Positions 32,195-40,683 of a stretch of 64,000 nucleotides of DNA are shown here, one piece after another. The notes beneath the pieces were generated by a model, which ran no database searches, was not told where the DNA came from, and saw only the letters and a list, made by a program, of their open reading frames with translations. The translations under genes were made by a program, and so were the position numbers. This DNA is from Plantibacter sp. PA-3-X8 (GTDB taxonomy: Bacteria; Actinomycetota; Actinomycetes; Actinomycetales; Microbacteriaceae), in NCBI RefSeq assembly GCF_003856975.1, contig NZ_CP033107.1, positions 1,116,001 through 1,180,000 on the forward strand. The letters run 5' to 3'. Every line of letters begins with the position of its first letter. Position 1 is the first letter of the stretch.

Positions 32195-32905
32195 TCACGC
32201 CCGCAGACTCGCGCGGTAGGCCGCGATCACGTCGTCCGGTGCTCCCTGCGCGACGACCCGCCCACCGTCGAAGAGCAGCGCGGTGTCGCAGCGGGCGGCG
32301 AGCTCCAGGTCATGGGTGACGAGGAGGAGCTGATGGCCTGCCTCGGGGTGGAGGAGGTGGTCGGCGACGGCGGCGCTGTTGCGGGCGTCGAGGTAGGCGG
32401 TGGGTTCATCGGCGATGAGTAGCGCCGGCCGGCGGATCACGGCCCCGCAGAGCGCCAGCAACTGCTTCTGGCCACCGGAGAGTTCGTAGGCGGACCGGTC
32501 GGCGAGGGCAGCCAGGCTGAACTCGTCGAGCGCATCGGCGACCTGCGCGGCGATGTCGGCCTTCGACGCCTTCGTGCCGCGGAGGGAGAACGCGACGTCC
32601 TCCGCCACCGTCGGCATGACGATCTGTGCGTCCGGGTTGCTGAACACGATGCTGACGAGTCGTCGGAGGGTCGCCGTGTCCTTGGCTGCGTCGACCCCGT
32701 GGACCTGGACGCTGCCGAGGGTCGCCCGGGTGAGGCCGCCGACGAGCCGCGCGAAGGTGGACTTCCCTGAGCCGTTCGCCCCGATGACCGCGATGCGCGC
32801 ATCGTCGAGGTGGAGCGTCACGTCGTCGAGTGCGACGGTGTCGCCGAGACGTGCGGTGACGCCGTCGAGACGGATGGCGGATGACTGGTCGATGTCCCCG
32901 ATCAT
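32195..32905 (-). CDS. bioM: ECF transporter ATPase, biotin (BioM)
   Basis: 236-residue ABC ATPase: Walker A GANGSGKST, Q-loop region, signature LSGGQKQ, Walker B LLIADEP and switch His in LVTHD. The short length and lack of a second domain fit a dedicated BioM. ATG at 32905 overlaps the thiolase stop by 4 bp, so it is translated with the operon. It powers biotin uptake by BioY/BioN. Confidence 0.92.
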   Translation of the reverse strand: MIGDIDQSSAIRLDGVTARLGDTVALDDVTLHLDDARIAVIGANGSGKSTFARLVGGLTRATLGSVQVHGVDAAKDTATLRRLVSIVFSNPDAQIVMPTVAEDVAFSLRGTKASKADIAAQVADALDEFSLAALADRSAYELSGGQKQLLALCGAVIRRPALLIADEPTAYLDARNSAAVADHLLHPEAGHQLLLVTHDLELAARCDTALLFDGGRVVAQGAPDDVIAAYRASLRA

Positions 32906-34050
32906 CGCACGACCTCGAACACCGCGGCGACGCCGAGACCGCCGCCGACCGAGGCCGCCGCCACCCCGATCGTGCCCGCCGGAGCCCCGCCACGGACGAG
33001 CCGCGAGAACAGGCGGACCACGGCGACCGCACCGCTCGCGCCCCACGGATGACCGAGCGCGAGGGCGCCACCGTCGGCGCAGAGACGCTCGTCGTCCTCG
33101 GCGACACCGAGTCGGTCGAGCACGGCGAGCGTCTGGGCCGCGAACGCCTCCACGATCTCGAACGCGGCGACCTGCGCGAGGTCCACGCCGGCCCGATCGA
33201 GAGTGTCGAGGATCGCCGGCGCGGCCCCGATCCCCGGCAGTGCCGGGTCGCAGCCGACGACGGCGTGCGCCCGGACGGCGAGACCGGGCGTCGTGCTCCC
33301 GTGGGCGGGCCCGCCGGGCACGACGAGCACGGCAGCCGCTCCGTCGCTCACCCGGCAGGTGTTGCCTGCGGTGAGGGAGCCGTCGGTGAAGAGCGGCGTG
33401 AACCGGGGGAGCAGACGCTCGATCCCGCGGCGCGGCGCCTCGTCCTGCTCCGCCGCCCCGACCAGCGGCACGAGCTCGTCGGTGAACCGTCCGGCGGCGA
33501 CGGCGCTCGCCGCACGATGCGTGCTCCGCGCCGCGTAGGCGTCCTGGCGTTCGCGGGAGATCCCGTCGTGCTCGGCGAGGTCCTCCGCGGCCCTGGTCAT
33601 GTCGGGGTCGTGCCAACCCGCCGGTGCGAACGGTGCGCGTGCGTAGGCGATGCCGTCGACGGAGCGGGTCGGCGCGGTCGACGCGCTCTCGACCCCGCCG
33701 GCGATCCGTGGCCGATGGTCGCCGGCGCTGATCGCCGTGGACGCCTCGATGATCGCCGCGAGGCCGCTGCCGCACTGCCGGTCGACGGTGAGCCCTGGAA
33801 CGTCGAAGCCGAGGCCGGCCCCGAGCGCGGCGACGCGGGCCGGGTTGCCGCCGGGGCCCATGCAGTTCCCGAGGACGACGTCCGCCACCACCGGCGGCAG
33901 CCCCAGGACGTGCGTCGCGTCGTCGTGCACGGCGCGGACGACGGGGACCGCCAGCTGCTCGACCGTGAGTGCGGCGAGGGCGCGCCCGCGCGTCGCGATC
34001 GGCGTCCGTCGGGCCGCGACGATGCGCGGGAGGGCGTGCGACTCAGACAA
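32902..34050 (-). CDS. Thiolase-family protein (YhfS-like) in the biotin operon, second Cys replaced
   Basis: 382 residues from TTG at 34050, overlapping the ligase stop by 8 bp. It keeps the acylated cysteine (DRQCGSGL) and the histidine loop (ALGHPWGASG), but the usual C-terminal CxGGG is SVGGG, so the Cys that deprotonates the nucleophile is Ser. Normal Claisen condensation or thiolysis may therefore be impaired or altered. A thiolase-like gene also sits beside bioY and an acyl-CoA ligase in Bacillus (yhfS-yhfT-yhfU). Probably acts on a pimelate- or biotin-related acyl-CoA; inference. Confidence 0.83.
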   Translation of the reverse strand: MSESHALPRIVAARRTPIATRGRALAALTVEQLAVPVVRAVHDDATHVLGLPPVVADVVLGNCMGPGGNPARVAALGAGLGFDVPGLTVDRQCGSGLAAIIEASTAISAGDHRPRIAGGVESASTAPTRSVDGIAYARAPFAPAGWHDPDMTRAAEDLAEHDGISRERQDAYAARSTHRAASAVAAGRFTDELVPLVGAAEQDEAPRRGIERLLPRFTPLFTDGSLTAGNTCRVSDGAAAVLVVPGGPAHGSTTPGLAVRAHAVVGCDPALPGIGAAPAILDTLDRAGVDLAQVAAFEIVEAFAAQTLAVLDRLGVAEDDERLCADGGALALGHPWGASGAVAVVRLFSRLVRGGAPAGTIGVAAASVGGGLGVAAVFEVVR

Positions 34051-35200
34051 GGGACGCCACCGTCCCTGCCGCGAGACGATCGGCGAGCTCCGCGCGGGCT
34101 GCCTTGCCGGTGACGGTGCGGGGCAGCTCGTCGACGACGAACCACCGTCGGGGCCGATGGGTCGGCGGCAGCAACGGTGCGAGGGCGTCGCGAAGCATCG
34201 CGCGGGTCGGACGCGCGCCCGGGTGCAGTTCCAACACGGCCGTCACGAGCGATCCGACCCCGGCGTTCGGCAGACCGAGCACGACGGCGTCGTCCACCTC
34301 GTCGAGTCGGCGCAGAGCCTCCTCGACATCGGCGGGGATGACGGTCGCCGCGGCCGTGAGGATCGCATCGTCGGATCGGCCGAGGAGCGTGACGATCCCG
34401 TCGTCGATCCGTGCGCGGTCGCCGACGGTGGACCAGTCACCGTCGCGTCGGAGCGGGCCCGAGCCCCCGAGGTACCCGGTCGCGACGAACGGCGATCGGA
34501 CCCAGAGGACGTCGTCGTCGCGGACCTCGAGCTCGACGCCGGGGAACGCACGGCGGCCCGGTCGATCCGGATCGACACCGTCGTCGACCGCCACGAAGGA
34601 GAGCTCGGCGGCTCCGTAGTAGGACACGACACGGATGCCGAGGTCCTCCGCCCTGGCGCGGAGTCCGGGGTCGAGTGAGGCGCCTCCGATCAACGCCACC
34701 CGCAGGCGGGGCGGCACCTCGCCGTCGAGCAGTGCCCGGAGGCCGTTCGGGGTCCCGTGGAACCGGGTCGCGTCACGGGCGTCGTCGGGGGTGAGCGCGT
34801 GGGTGGTCGGGAGGGCGAGCGAGCAACCGACGGCGGCCGCATGGGCGACCGAGAACAGCGACAGCGACGACGCGGGCGGCGACGACAGCGCCAGGACGTC
34901 GTCCGGCCCGAGGTCGAGCAGCGCGCCGACGGCCGGGAAGGAGTCCGCCCACGACGCGGCGGTCCTGAGCACGATGCGCGGCTCGCCCGTGGTGCCGGAG
35001 GTCAGCGTCGCCCACCCCTGGCCAGGCTGTGGACCGGACGCGGTGCTGCGGTCGCGTACGGAACGCCAGTACGACTCGCTCCACCGGTCGTCGCCGATCA
35101 ACGGCACGCCGCCGGCCGCCCGCACCTCGAGCGCCCGACGGACGAGGTCGGTCGGCGCCCCGCCGCGCAGCGGGACGAGGTGCCCTGGACGCACGGTCAT
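34043..35200 (-). CDS. AMP-binding acyl-CoA ligase (YhfT-like) in the biotin operon
   Basis: 385 residues, short for the ANL superfamily (usually ~500) because the N-terminal domain is reduced. TLTSGTTGEPR is the P-loop-like A3 motif, SYYGAAELSFVA the A5 region, and VVDELPRTVTGKAARAEL the C-terminal Lys motif (A10), so adenylation and thioesterification should both be possible. ATGA overlap with bioY. Substrate is unknown; a pimeloyl- or biotin-fragment acid fits the neighbourhood. Confidence 0.85.
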   Translation of the reverse strand: MTVRPGHLVPLRGGAPTDLVRRALEVRAAGGVPLIGDDRWSESYWRSVRDRSTASGPQPGQGWATLTSGTTGEPRIVLRTAASWADSFPAVGALLDLGPDDVLALSSPPASSLSLFSVAHAAAVGCSLALPTTHALTPDDARDATRFHGTPNGLRALLDGEVPPRLRVALIGGASLDPGLRARAEDLGIRVVSYYGAAELSFVAVDDGVDPDRPGRRAFPGVELEVRDDDVLWVRSPFVATGYLGGSGPLRRDGDWSTVGDRARIDDGIVTLLGRSDDAILTAAATVIPADVEEALRRLDEVDDAVVLGLPNAGVGSLVTAVLELHPGARPTRAMLRDALAPLLPPTHRPRRWFVVDELPRTVTGKAARAELADRLAAGTVASLV

Positions 35201-35802
35201 CCGATCCGGGCGGGCTCGCCGGGACGCGTGGAGCCGGCGCCGGCCGCGTTGCGGAACGCGCGCGGGTAGGCGCGGGCGAGCGTCATCGTGATGACCGTCG
35301 CGAGCACGACCTTCACGAGGTCGCCGGGCACGAAGACGAGGCTCTGCAGGGCGGTCTCGCCGAGTGGCAGGCGGGTGACGAGCGACTGCACCGGGATGCC
35401 GAACGCGTAGATGACGCCGATGCCGCCGGCGAAGACGCCGAGCGCGGTGCGCCACCAGCGCAGCCGATTCCCACCGGCGTGCACGATGAGCCCGATCACG
35501 AAGACGCCGACGATCCAGCCGAGGAGATATCCGGCACTCGGTCCGACGAAGACGCCGATCCCGCCGCGACCGCCGGACAGGAGAGGGAGGCCGATGGCGA
35601 CGAGCGCCAGCAGCACCAGCATGGAGAGCATGCCGCGCCACGGGCCGAGGATCGCGCCGGCGAGCATGACGCCGAGGGTCTGCGCCGTGATGGGCACCGC
35701 GCCGAGCACCGAGAACGCGCCGGGCAGGCCCAGGGCGGCCACGATGGCGGCGAACACGGCGATGCGTGCGATGTCGGTCGCGTCGATCCGGAGTCTGCTC
35801 AT
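35197..35802 (-). CDS. bioY: Biotin transporter S component BioY
   Basis: 201 residues, six hydrophobic helices. VPITAQTLGVMLAGAILGPWRG is the BioY family motif, followed by GGRGGIGVFVGPSAGYLLGW with the conserved Gly-rich segment that contacts biotin. First gene of the operon bioY-ligase-thiolase-bioM-bioN-CHY. ATG at 35802 lies ~70 nt after the divergent -10. Regulated by the BioQ-type TetR protein through the tandem operators upstream. Confidence 0.94.
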   Translation of the reverse strand: MSRLRIDATDIARIAVFAAIVAALGLPGAFSVLGAVPITAQTLGVMLAGAILGPWRGMLSMLVLLALVAIGLPLLSGGRGGIGVFVGPSAGYLLGWIVGVFVIGLIVHAGGNRLRWWRTALGVFAGGIGVIYAFGIPVQSLVTRLPLGETALQSLVFVPGDLVKVVLATVITMTLARAYPRAFRNAAGAGSTRPGEPARIG

Positions 35803-35854
35803 GCTGGGTCCTTCGTCGGGATGGTCGGTTCGCCTGGGGCGGGTGGATCGCACC

Positions 35855-35890
35855 TGAACGGTGTTCACCTGAACAGCGTTCACTATAGTG
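35855..35890. promoter_or_regulatory. Tandem BioQ-type operators and shared divergent -10
   Basis: TGAACGGTGTTCA (35855-35867) and TGAACAGCGTTCA (35870-35882) are perfect TGAAC-N3-GTTCA palindromes 15 bp apart, near-identical to the BioQ motif TGAAC-N3-GTTAC known from Corynebacterium. The second abuts the palindrome CACTATAGTG (35881-35890), which reads TATAGT on both strands and can be the -10 for both bioY and bioQ. Repressor bound here would block both genes. Confidence 0.85.
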
Positions 35891-35896
35891 GTGCTC

Positions 35897-36508
35897 ATGT
35901 CCGGTCCCGAAACAGTGCGTCGCCATCGGCGCGACGATGTGGCTCAAGTGGCCCTCCGCATCCTCGACGATCACGGCCTGGCCGACCTCACGATGCGCCG
36001 CCTCGCCGCGTCGCTCGACGTCCAGCCGAGCGCGCTGTACTGGCACTTCGAGAACAAGCAGACCCTCATCGCCGAGCTCGCCGACCGGATCGTCGATGCG
36101 CACCCGGCGCCGGTGGACGCCGTGTCCGAGGCCGGTTCCGATTGGCGCGAGCGGACGCGCGTGGAGGCGGAGGCGCTGCGTGACGCCCTCCTCGCCTATC
36201 GCGACGGGGCCGAGGTGGTGTCGAGCACCTACGCGCTCGGGCTCGGTTCCGGGCGGGCGCTCACCCGGCTGACGGACGCGGTGTCGGTGGCCGGGTTCGA
36301 CGAGGCGACGAGTCGACGTGCGGGCACGGTGCTGCTCCACTTCATCCTCGGGCACGTGTCGCACGAGCAGCAGCGGATGCAGTACGACAGCGTCGGCGTG
36401 CTGGCTGACGCTGCGACGGATCCGCTCGGCCAGGAGGACCAGGCACAGGCGTTCGCCTTCGGGGTCGGTCTCCTCGTCGACGGCCTGGCGGCGCTCTCCG
36501 TCCGCTGA
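35897..36508 (+). CDS. bioQ: TetR-family repressor, BioQ-like
   Basis: 203 residues from ATG at 35897. The N-terminal HTH (VALRILDDHGLADLTMRRLAASLDVQPSALYWHFENKQTLIAELADRI) is the TetR class with the YWHF motif, and the C-terminal half fits the TetR_C group. It is divergent from bioY with two BioQ-type operators over the shared -10, so it is expected to sense biotin status and repress bioY and itself. A GTG nine bases upstream is less likely. The mRNA is probably leaderless. Confidence 0.85.
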   Translation: MSGPETVRRHRRDDVAQVALRILDDHGLADLTMRRLAASLDVQPSALYWHFENKQTLIAELADRIVDAHPAPVDAVSEAGSDWRERTRVEAEALRDALLAYRDGAEVVSSTYALGLGSGRALTRLTDAVSVAGFDEATSRRAGTVLLHFILGHVSHEQQRMQYDSVGVLADAATDPLGQEDQAQAFAFGVGLLVDGLAALSVR

Positions 36509-36614
36509 CGGCTCGTCGTGCGCGATAGCACAGGGTGGATGGAACCGCCCACCGTCTGGATCGGCGGCGGCCCACGGTAGCGTTGGTGCAGGCAGGACGC
36601 GAGGGAGGCAGGCG

Positions 36615-37115
36615 ATGGCGAAGGGTGATGACGACGACGTCGACATCGTCATCGACGCCTGGGCGAACGCGTTGCCCGACGTGGACTTCGCACCGCTCGA
36701 CGTGGTGTCCCGCCTCCGCCGGCTCGTGCCGCACCTGCAGGAGGTCCGACGCCTGTCGTTCGCCGCGAGCAACCTGCGGCCGTGGGAGTTCGAGTTCCTC
36801 TCCATCCTCCGCCAGCACGGAGCGGACGGGCTGACGCCGTCCATACTCGCCACCCGACTGGGCATCACGAGCGGCAACCTCGCGAGCCAGCTCGATCGTC
36901 TGGCCGCTCGCTCGCTCGTCGCCCGGCAGAAGAACGAGGCCGACGGCCGGAGCAAGATCGTCGTCCTGACGACCCTCGGTCAGCAGCGGGTCGACGAGGC
37001 GATGCGGCGGCTGGTGGACGACGAGAACGCCATGCTCGCCGGGCTCAGCCACGAGCAGGTGGCCGTGCTCATCGAGAGCCTCCGGGTCATCGGCGCGGCG
37101 CTCGAGCGTCGGTAG
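36615..37115 (+). CDS. MarR-family transcriptional regulator
   Basis: 166 residues. An N-terminal helix (WANALPDVDFAPLDVVSRLRRL), then a winged HTH: LTPSILATRLGITSGNLASQLDRLAARSLVARQKNEADGRSKIVVLT. The acidic N-terminus and LRPWEFEFLSILR match the subgroup typified by actinobacterial MarR proteins with unknown ligand. GGGAGG lies upstream of ATG at 36615. It is a single gene; the convergent nuclease is the only close neighbour, so the target cannot be told. Confidence 0.85.
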   Translation: MAKGDDDDVDIVIDAWANALPDVDFAPLDVVSRLRRLVPHLQEVRRLSFAASNLRPWEFEFLSILRQHGADGLTPSILATRLGITSGNLASQLDRLAARSLVARQKNEADGRSKIVVLTTLGQQRVDEAMRRLVDDENAMLAGLSHEQVAVLIESLRVIGAALERR

Positions 37116-37143
37116 GGGTCTGGGTCGAGGGACCGGACCTGCC

Positions 37144-37992
37144 TCAGAACCGCAGGTCGGACGGCCCGCTCAGCTCGATCCAGGTGTCGGTGTCGGGACG
37201 CACTGTCGCGGGAGCCGGCTCGAGGACGTCGGCGGAGGCGAGGGCGCCGAAGTCGAGACCGGTGACGCTCGCGAGGTCGAGGATCGGCAGCTGGAAGGTC
37301 CGGAACGGGCCGAGTGGGGGCACGGCGGTGGCATCGTGCGTGTCGTCGATCGCACTGGACCGGCCAAGGTCGAGGTCGTCGAGCTGCGCCGACTGGTCGA
37401 GGAGGTAGCCGCTCGCCGCGAGCGCTCCGTCGTTCGACCACGCCGCCACCTTCCAGAACCGGCGCGGGATCTGCACGCCGCGGTAGAGCGGGTCCGTGTC
37501 GGCGAACACCGGCCCGGTGAAGACCGACAGCCGCCGGCGCCCGGCCGAGGCGTACTCGAGGACGAGGTCCTCCAGGCCGTTCCAGAGCTCGAGTGACTGG
37601 TTGAAGTCCGCAGCCTGCGGGGCGGCGTTCGTGTAGCAGAAGGTGTCGACGTTGGCCTGCCGGGCGATCTCGACGGGCCCCCAGACCGGGTCCCTCCGCC
37701 GCACGAGGTGGCCGCGGTCGAGGTCGTTGCGGGCGTAGAGCTCCGGGCCGGCCTGCTCCTCGACCGGGACGCGGTCGTCGAGGTGCCAGTCGTCGTCACG
37801 CCCGAGGTCGAGGAGGGCGGCGCCGTCGATGTCGACCCCTGTCGCGGCTGCCAGGCGGCGGTCGGGGTCGAGGAGCACGGTGAAGTGCGTGTAGTCGAGA
37901 CGGCGGAGGCGCGACAGTTCGGCGGGATCGGTGGGTGCCGGGAGCTGCAGCTGGTCGGCGAGGTCGAGGAAGCCTGAATCGAAGCCGGTCAT
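37144..37992 (-). CDS. DNA/RNA non-specific endonuclease (NUC1 type)
   Basis: 282 residues. beta-beta-alpha-metal nuclease: DRGHLVRRRDPVWG carries the DRGH catalytic box (His95), YTNAAPQ and FNQSLELWNGLE (Asn122, Asn131, Glu141) supply the Mg2+-binding Asn and conserved Trp/Glu. These enzymes degrade DNA and RNA without sequence preference. No signal peptide or anchor is visible and no inhibitor (NuiA-like) gene is adjacent, which is odd for a potentially toxic nuclease; it may be exported by another route or tightly regulated. Confidence 0.87.
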   Translation of the reverse strand: MTGFDSGFLDLADQLQLPAPTDPAELSRLRRLDYTHFTVLLDPDRRLAAATGVDIDGAALLDLGRDDDWHLDDRVPVEEQAGPELYARNDLDRGHLVRRRDPVWGPVEIARQANVDTFCYTNAAPQAADFNQSLELWNGLEDLVLEYASAGRRRLSVFTGPVFADTDPLYRGVQIPRRFWKVAAWSNDGALAASGYLLDQSAQLDDLDLGRSSAIDDTHDATAVPPLGPFRTFQLPILDLASVTGLDFGALASADVLEPAPATVRPDTDTWIELSGPSDLRF

Positions 37993-38096
37993 GGCAATGA
38001 GTCGATCATGAATCCGATCGAATCGGAACGGGGGACCCGCCCGATGGCCACGACGTCACCGACCGTGCACGATCATGCACCCGTTCCGCAACAAAT

Positions 38097-38167
38097 GAGA
38101 GCGCTCTCTTGACCTCGTCCAATCCAGCGCTTAGTGTGTCCTGCATGCCCGTGGGAACGTTCCCACG
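38097..38167 (+). promoter_or_regulatory. Sugar-transporter promoter with two different LacI-type operators
   Basis: A promoter is visible: -35 TTGACC (38109-38114), 17-bp spacer, -10 TAGTGT (38132-38137). GAGAGCGCTCTC (38097-38108), a perfect palindrome, lies directly upstream of the -35, and CGTGGGAACGTTCCCACG (38150-38167), a perfect 18-bp palindrome, covers the start region. Both have the central CG of LacI-type operators but different half-sites. Confidence 0.82.
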
Positions 38168-38233
38168 GCGTCGCGCCGCGGATCCCGGATGGGTGGCCGG
38201 CCGACACCGAAGCGCACACACAAAGGAGTGACT

Positions 38234-39529
38234 GTGAACAGCAAACGCCGCGGCATCACCGCCGCATCCATCGCGGGGGCATCGATCCTCGCCGTCCTGG
38301 CCTCGGGGTGCAGTTCCCCCGCCGGCAGTGGCGGAGACGAGAAGATCACCCTCTCGGTCACCACGTTCGGCACCATGGGCGTCGACGCCAACTACGAGCA
38401 GTACATGGAGGAGCACCCCAACATCACCATCGAGGCCACCAACCTGGAGGGTGGTGGAGCAGCGCGCGACGACGCCTACGCCAAGATCGCCGCCGGAACC
38501 GGCCTCAGCGACGTCGTGGCCATCGAGGAGGGCTGGCTCGGAACCATCTCCGAGGTCAGCGACTCCTTCGTCGACCTTCGCGACTACGGCATCGAGGACG
38601 TCAAGGACACCTGGCTGGACTGGAAGTACGAGCAGGGCACGGACGCCGACGGGCGCGTGATCGGCGCCGGTCTCGACATCGGACCGCAGGGCATCTGCTA
38701 CCGCGGTGACCTGTTCGCGGCAGCCGGTCTGCCGAGCGAGCGCAGCGAGGTCGCTGCGTACTTCGGCGGCGAGGACGCGACCTGGGACCGCTTCTTCGAG
38801 GTCGGTGAGGAGTACGTCGGTGCCACCGGGAAGGCGTTCTATCACAGCCCCCGGTTCTTCTGGAACTCCTTCGTGAACCAGCAGGAGGAGGGCTACTACA
38901 AGGCCGACGGCGAGACCCTGAACATCGAGGGCAACGACGTGCTGAAGGCGCAGTTCGCGAAGATCGTCGAGGCGGAACAGGCCGGGCTCGGTGCCGGTCT
39001 TCCGGGCTGGGACGTCGGCCCGGAGGCCAAGGAGGGCAAGTTCGCGACCTACATGTGCCCGAGCTGGATGCTCGGCATCGTGCAGGGCTATTACGACGAG
39101 GGCACGACCGACAGCGGTTGGGACTTCGCCGACGTGATGCCCGGCGGCGCTGCCAACTGGGGCGGTGCGTTCCTCGGCGTCGCCGAGAACTCCGAGCACA
39201 AGGAGGAGGCGGCCGAGCTCGCCCTCTGGCTCGCATCCCCTGAGGCGCAGGCCGCATCGTTCGAACTCGCCGGTCCGTTCCCGAGCACGCTCGACGGCCA
39301 GGAGCTCGTGAAGGACTCCACCAACCCGTTCTTCAACGACGCGCCGGTGGGCGAGATCTTCGCCGCGCGGTCGGAGGGGGTCGTGGCCCAAGTGAAGGGT
39401 CCTGAGGACTCCAACATCCAGGACAACGTGTTCGGTCCGATCCTCGACCGGGTGAGCCAGGGCGAGATCACCGATGGTGACACCGCCTGGAACGAGGCGC
39501 TCAAGCTGCTCGACCAGCTCGTCGGCTGA
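38234..39529 (+). CDS. Sugar ABC transporter substrate-binding lipoprotein
   Basis: 431 residues. Lipobox VLASGC (Cys26) and a type-1 extracellular solute-binding fold (family 1, CUT1). Start is GTG at 38234, set by AAAGGAG at 38222-38228; the longer ATG reading lacks a ribosome site. Trp-rich stretches such as MCPSWMLGIVQGYY and a C-terminal ALWLASPEAQAA are typical of oligosaccharide binders (CebE-like). First gene of an operon with two permeases; the ATPase is absent, as usual for actinobacterial systems sharing MsiK. Confidence 0.9.
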   Translation: MNSKRRGITAASIAGASILAVLASGCSSPAGSGGDEKITLSVTTFGTMGVDANYEQYMEEHPNITIEATNLEGGGAARDDAYAKIAAGTGLSDVVAIEEGWLGTISEVSDSFVDLRDYGIEDVKDTWLDWKYEQGTDADGRVIGAGLDIGPQGICYRGDLFAAAGLPSERSEVAAYFGGEDATWDRFFEVGEEYVGATGKAFYHSPRFFWNSFVNQQEEGYYKADGETLNIEGNDVLKAQFAKIVEAEQAGLGAGLPGWDVGPEAKEGKFATYMCPSWMLGIVQGYYDEGTTDSGWDFADVMPGGAANWGGAFLGVAENSEHKEEAAELALWLASPEAQAASFELAGPFPSTLDGQELVKDSTNPFFNDAPVGEIFAARSEGVVAQVKGPEDSNIQDNVFGPILDRVSQGEITDGDTAWNEALKLLDQLVG

Positions 39530-39618
39530 CCTCCTCTCCGACGCAGCTCGCCGGGGCGTCCGTTCGCACGCGGACGCCCCGGCACCCCTCCCGCTCCCTC
39601 TCCCGGATTGGCAGAGCC

Positions 39619-40683
39619 ATGACCAGCACCGCAACCGTCCGCCGGCCACCTGCCGCGTTGACGTTCAGACAGAAGCTGAACCGCTTCGACTACCGCGCCT
39701 CGCCGTACCTGTACATCGCGCCGTTCTTCATCCTCTTTGCCCTCATCGGCATCTTCCCGATCGTCTACACCTTCAACGTCTCGCTGTACGAGTGGCATCT
39801 GTTGAAGGGCCAGGGCGACTTCGTCGGACTCGACAACTACGTCTCCGTCCTCTCGGACCCGTTCTTCTGGAACGCGTTCGGCAACACCGTCAGCATCTTC
39901 CTGCTCTCGGCGGTGCCGCAGCTCGTCATCGCGACGCTGATCGCCGCCCTCCTCGACCAGACGCTCCGCGGACGCACGTTCTGGCGGATGAGCATCCTGC
40001 TGCCGTACATCGTGGCGCCGGTCGCCGTCGCGGTCATCTTCCTGCAGATCTTCAACCAGTACCACGGACCGGTCGCCGGCCTCCTCGAGCTCTTCGGGCT
40101 CGACCCGATCCGGTGGGCGTTCGACGTCTTCCCCTCGCACGTCGCCATCGCGAGCATGGTGAACTGGAGGTGGACCGGCTACAATGCCCTCATCCTCCTC
40201 GCTGCGATGCAGGCGATCCCACGGGACGTCTACGAGTCCGCCGCGCTGGACGGTGCGAACAAGCTCCGACGGTTCTGGTCGATCACGATCCCGATGATCC
40301 GCCCGACGCTCATCTTCGTCGTCATCACCTCGACGATCGGCGGGCTGCAGATCTTCACGGAACCGAAGCTGTTCGATCCCCGGAGCAACGGCGGATCCGA
40401 CCGGCAGTTCCAGACGATCGTCCTGTACCTGTACGAGCTCGCCTTCCCGAGACGGGACTTCGGTCGAGCATCCGCCACCGCCTGGATCCTGTTCCTCGTG
40501 ATCATCCTCGCGGGCCTGATCAACTTCGCCATCACCAGGGCCATCCGGACGAACGACGCACGTCCGGTGCGGATCCCGAAGGTGCGCGACACCCTCATCA
40601 CGACGCGGTCCGTCAGCACCAGCCCGGCCCGCTCGCGTTCGACGACCACGAGCACCACCGACCAGCGAGGCGGACGAGCATGA
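39619..40683 (+). CDS. Sugar ABC transporter permease (MalF/CebF type)
   Basis: 354 residues, six membrane helices after a short cytoplasmic N-terminus. The EAA loop YESAALDGANKLRRFWSITIPMIRP contacts the ATPase. The hydrophobic core matches CUT1 permeases of the MalF type (PYLYIAPFFILFALIGIFPI). The C-terminal ~40 residues are Arg/Thr/Ser-rich and unconserved. Its stop overlaps the next start (ATGA), so both permeases are made together. Confidence 0.92.
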   Translation: MTSTATVRRPPAALTFRQKLNRFDYRASPYLYIAPFFILFALIGIFPIVYTFNVSLYEWHLLKGQGDFVGLDNYVSVLSDPFFWNAFGNTVSIFLLSAVPQLVIATLIAALLDQTLRGRTFWRMSILLPYIVAPVAVAVIFLQIFNQYHGPVAGLLELFGLDPIRWAFDVFPSHVAIASMVNWRWTGYNALILLAAMQAIPRDVYESAALDGANKLRRFWSITIPMIRPTLIFVVITSTIGGLQIFTEPKLFDPRSNGGSDRQFQTIVLYLYELAFPRRDFGRASATAWILFLVIILAGLINFAITRAIRTNDARPVRIPKVRDTLITTRSVSTSPARSRSTTTSTTDQRGGRA

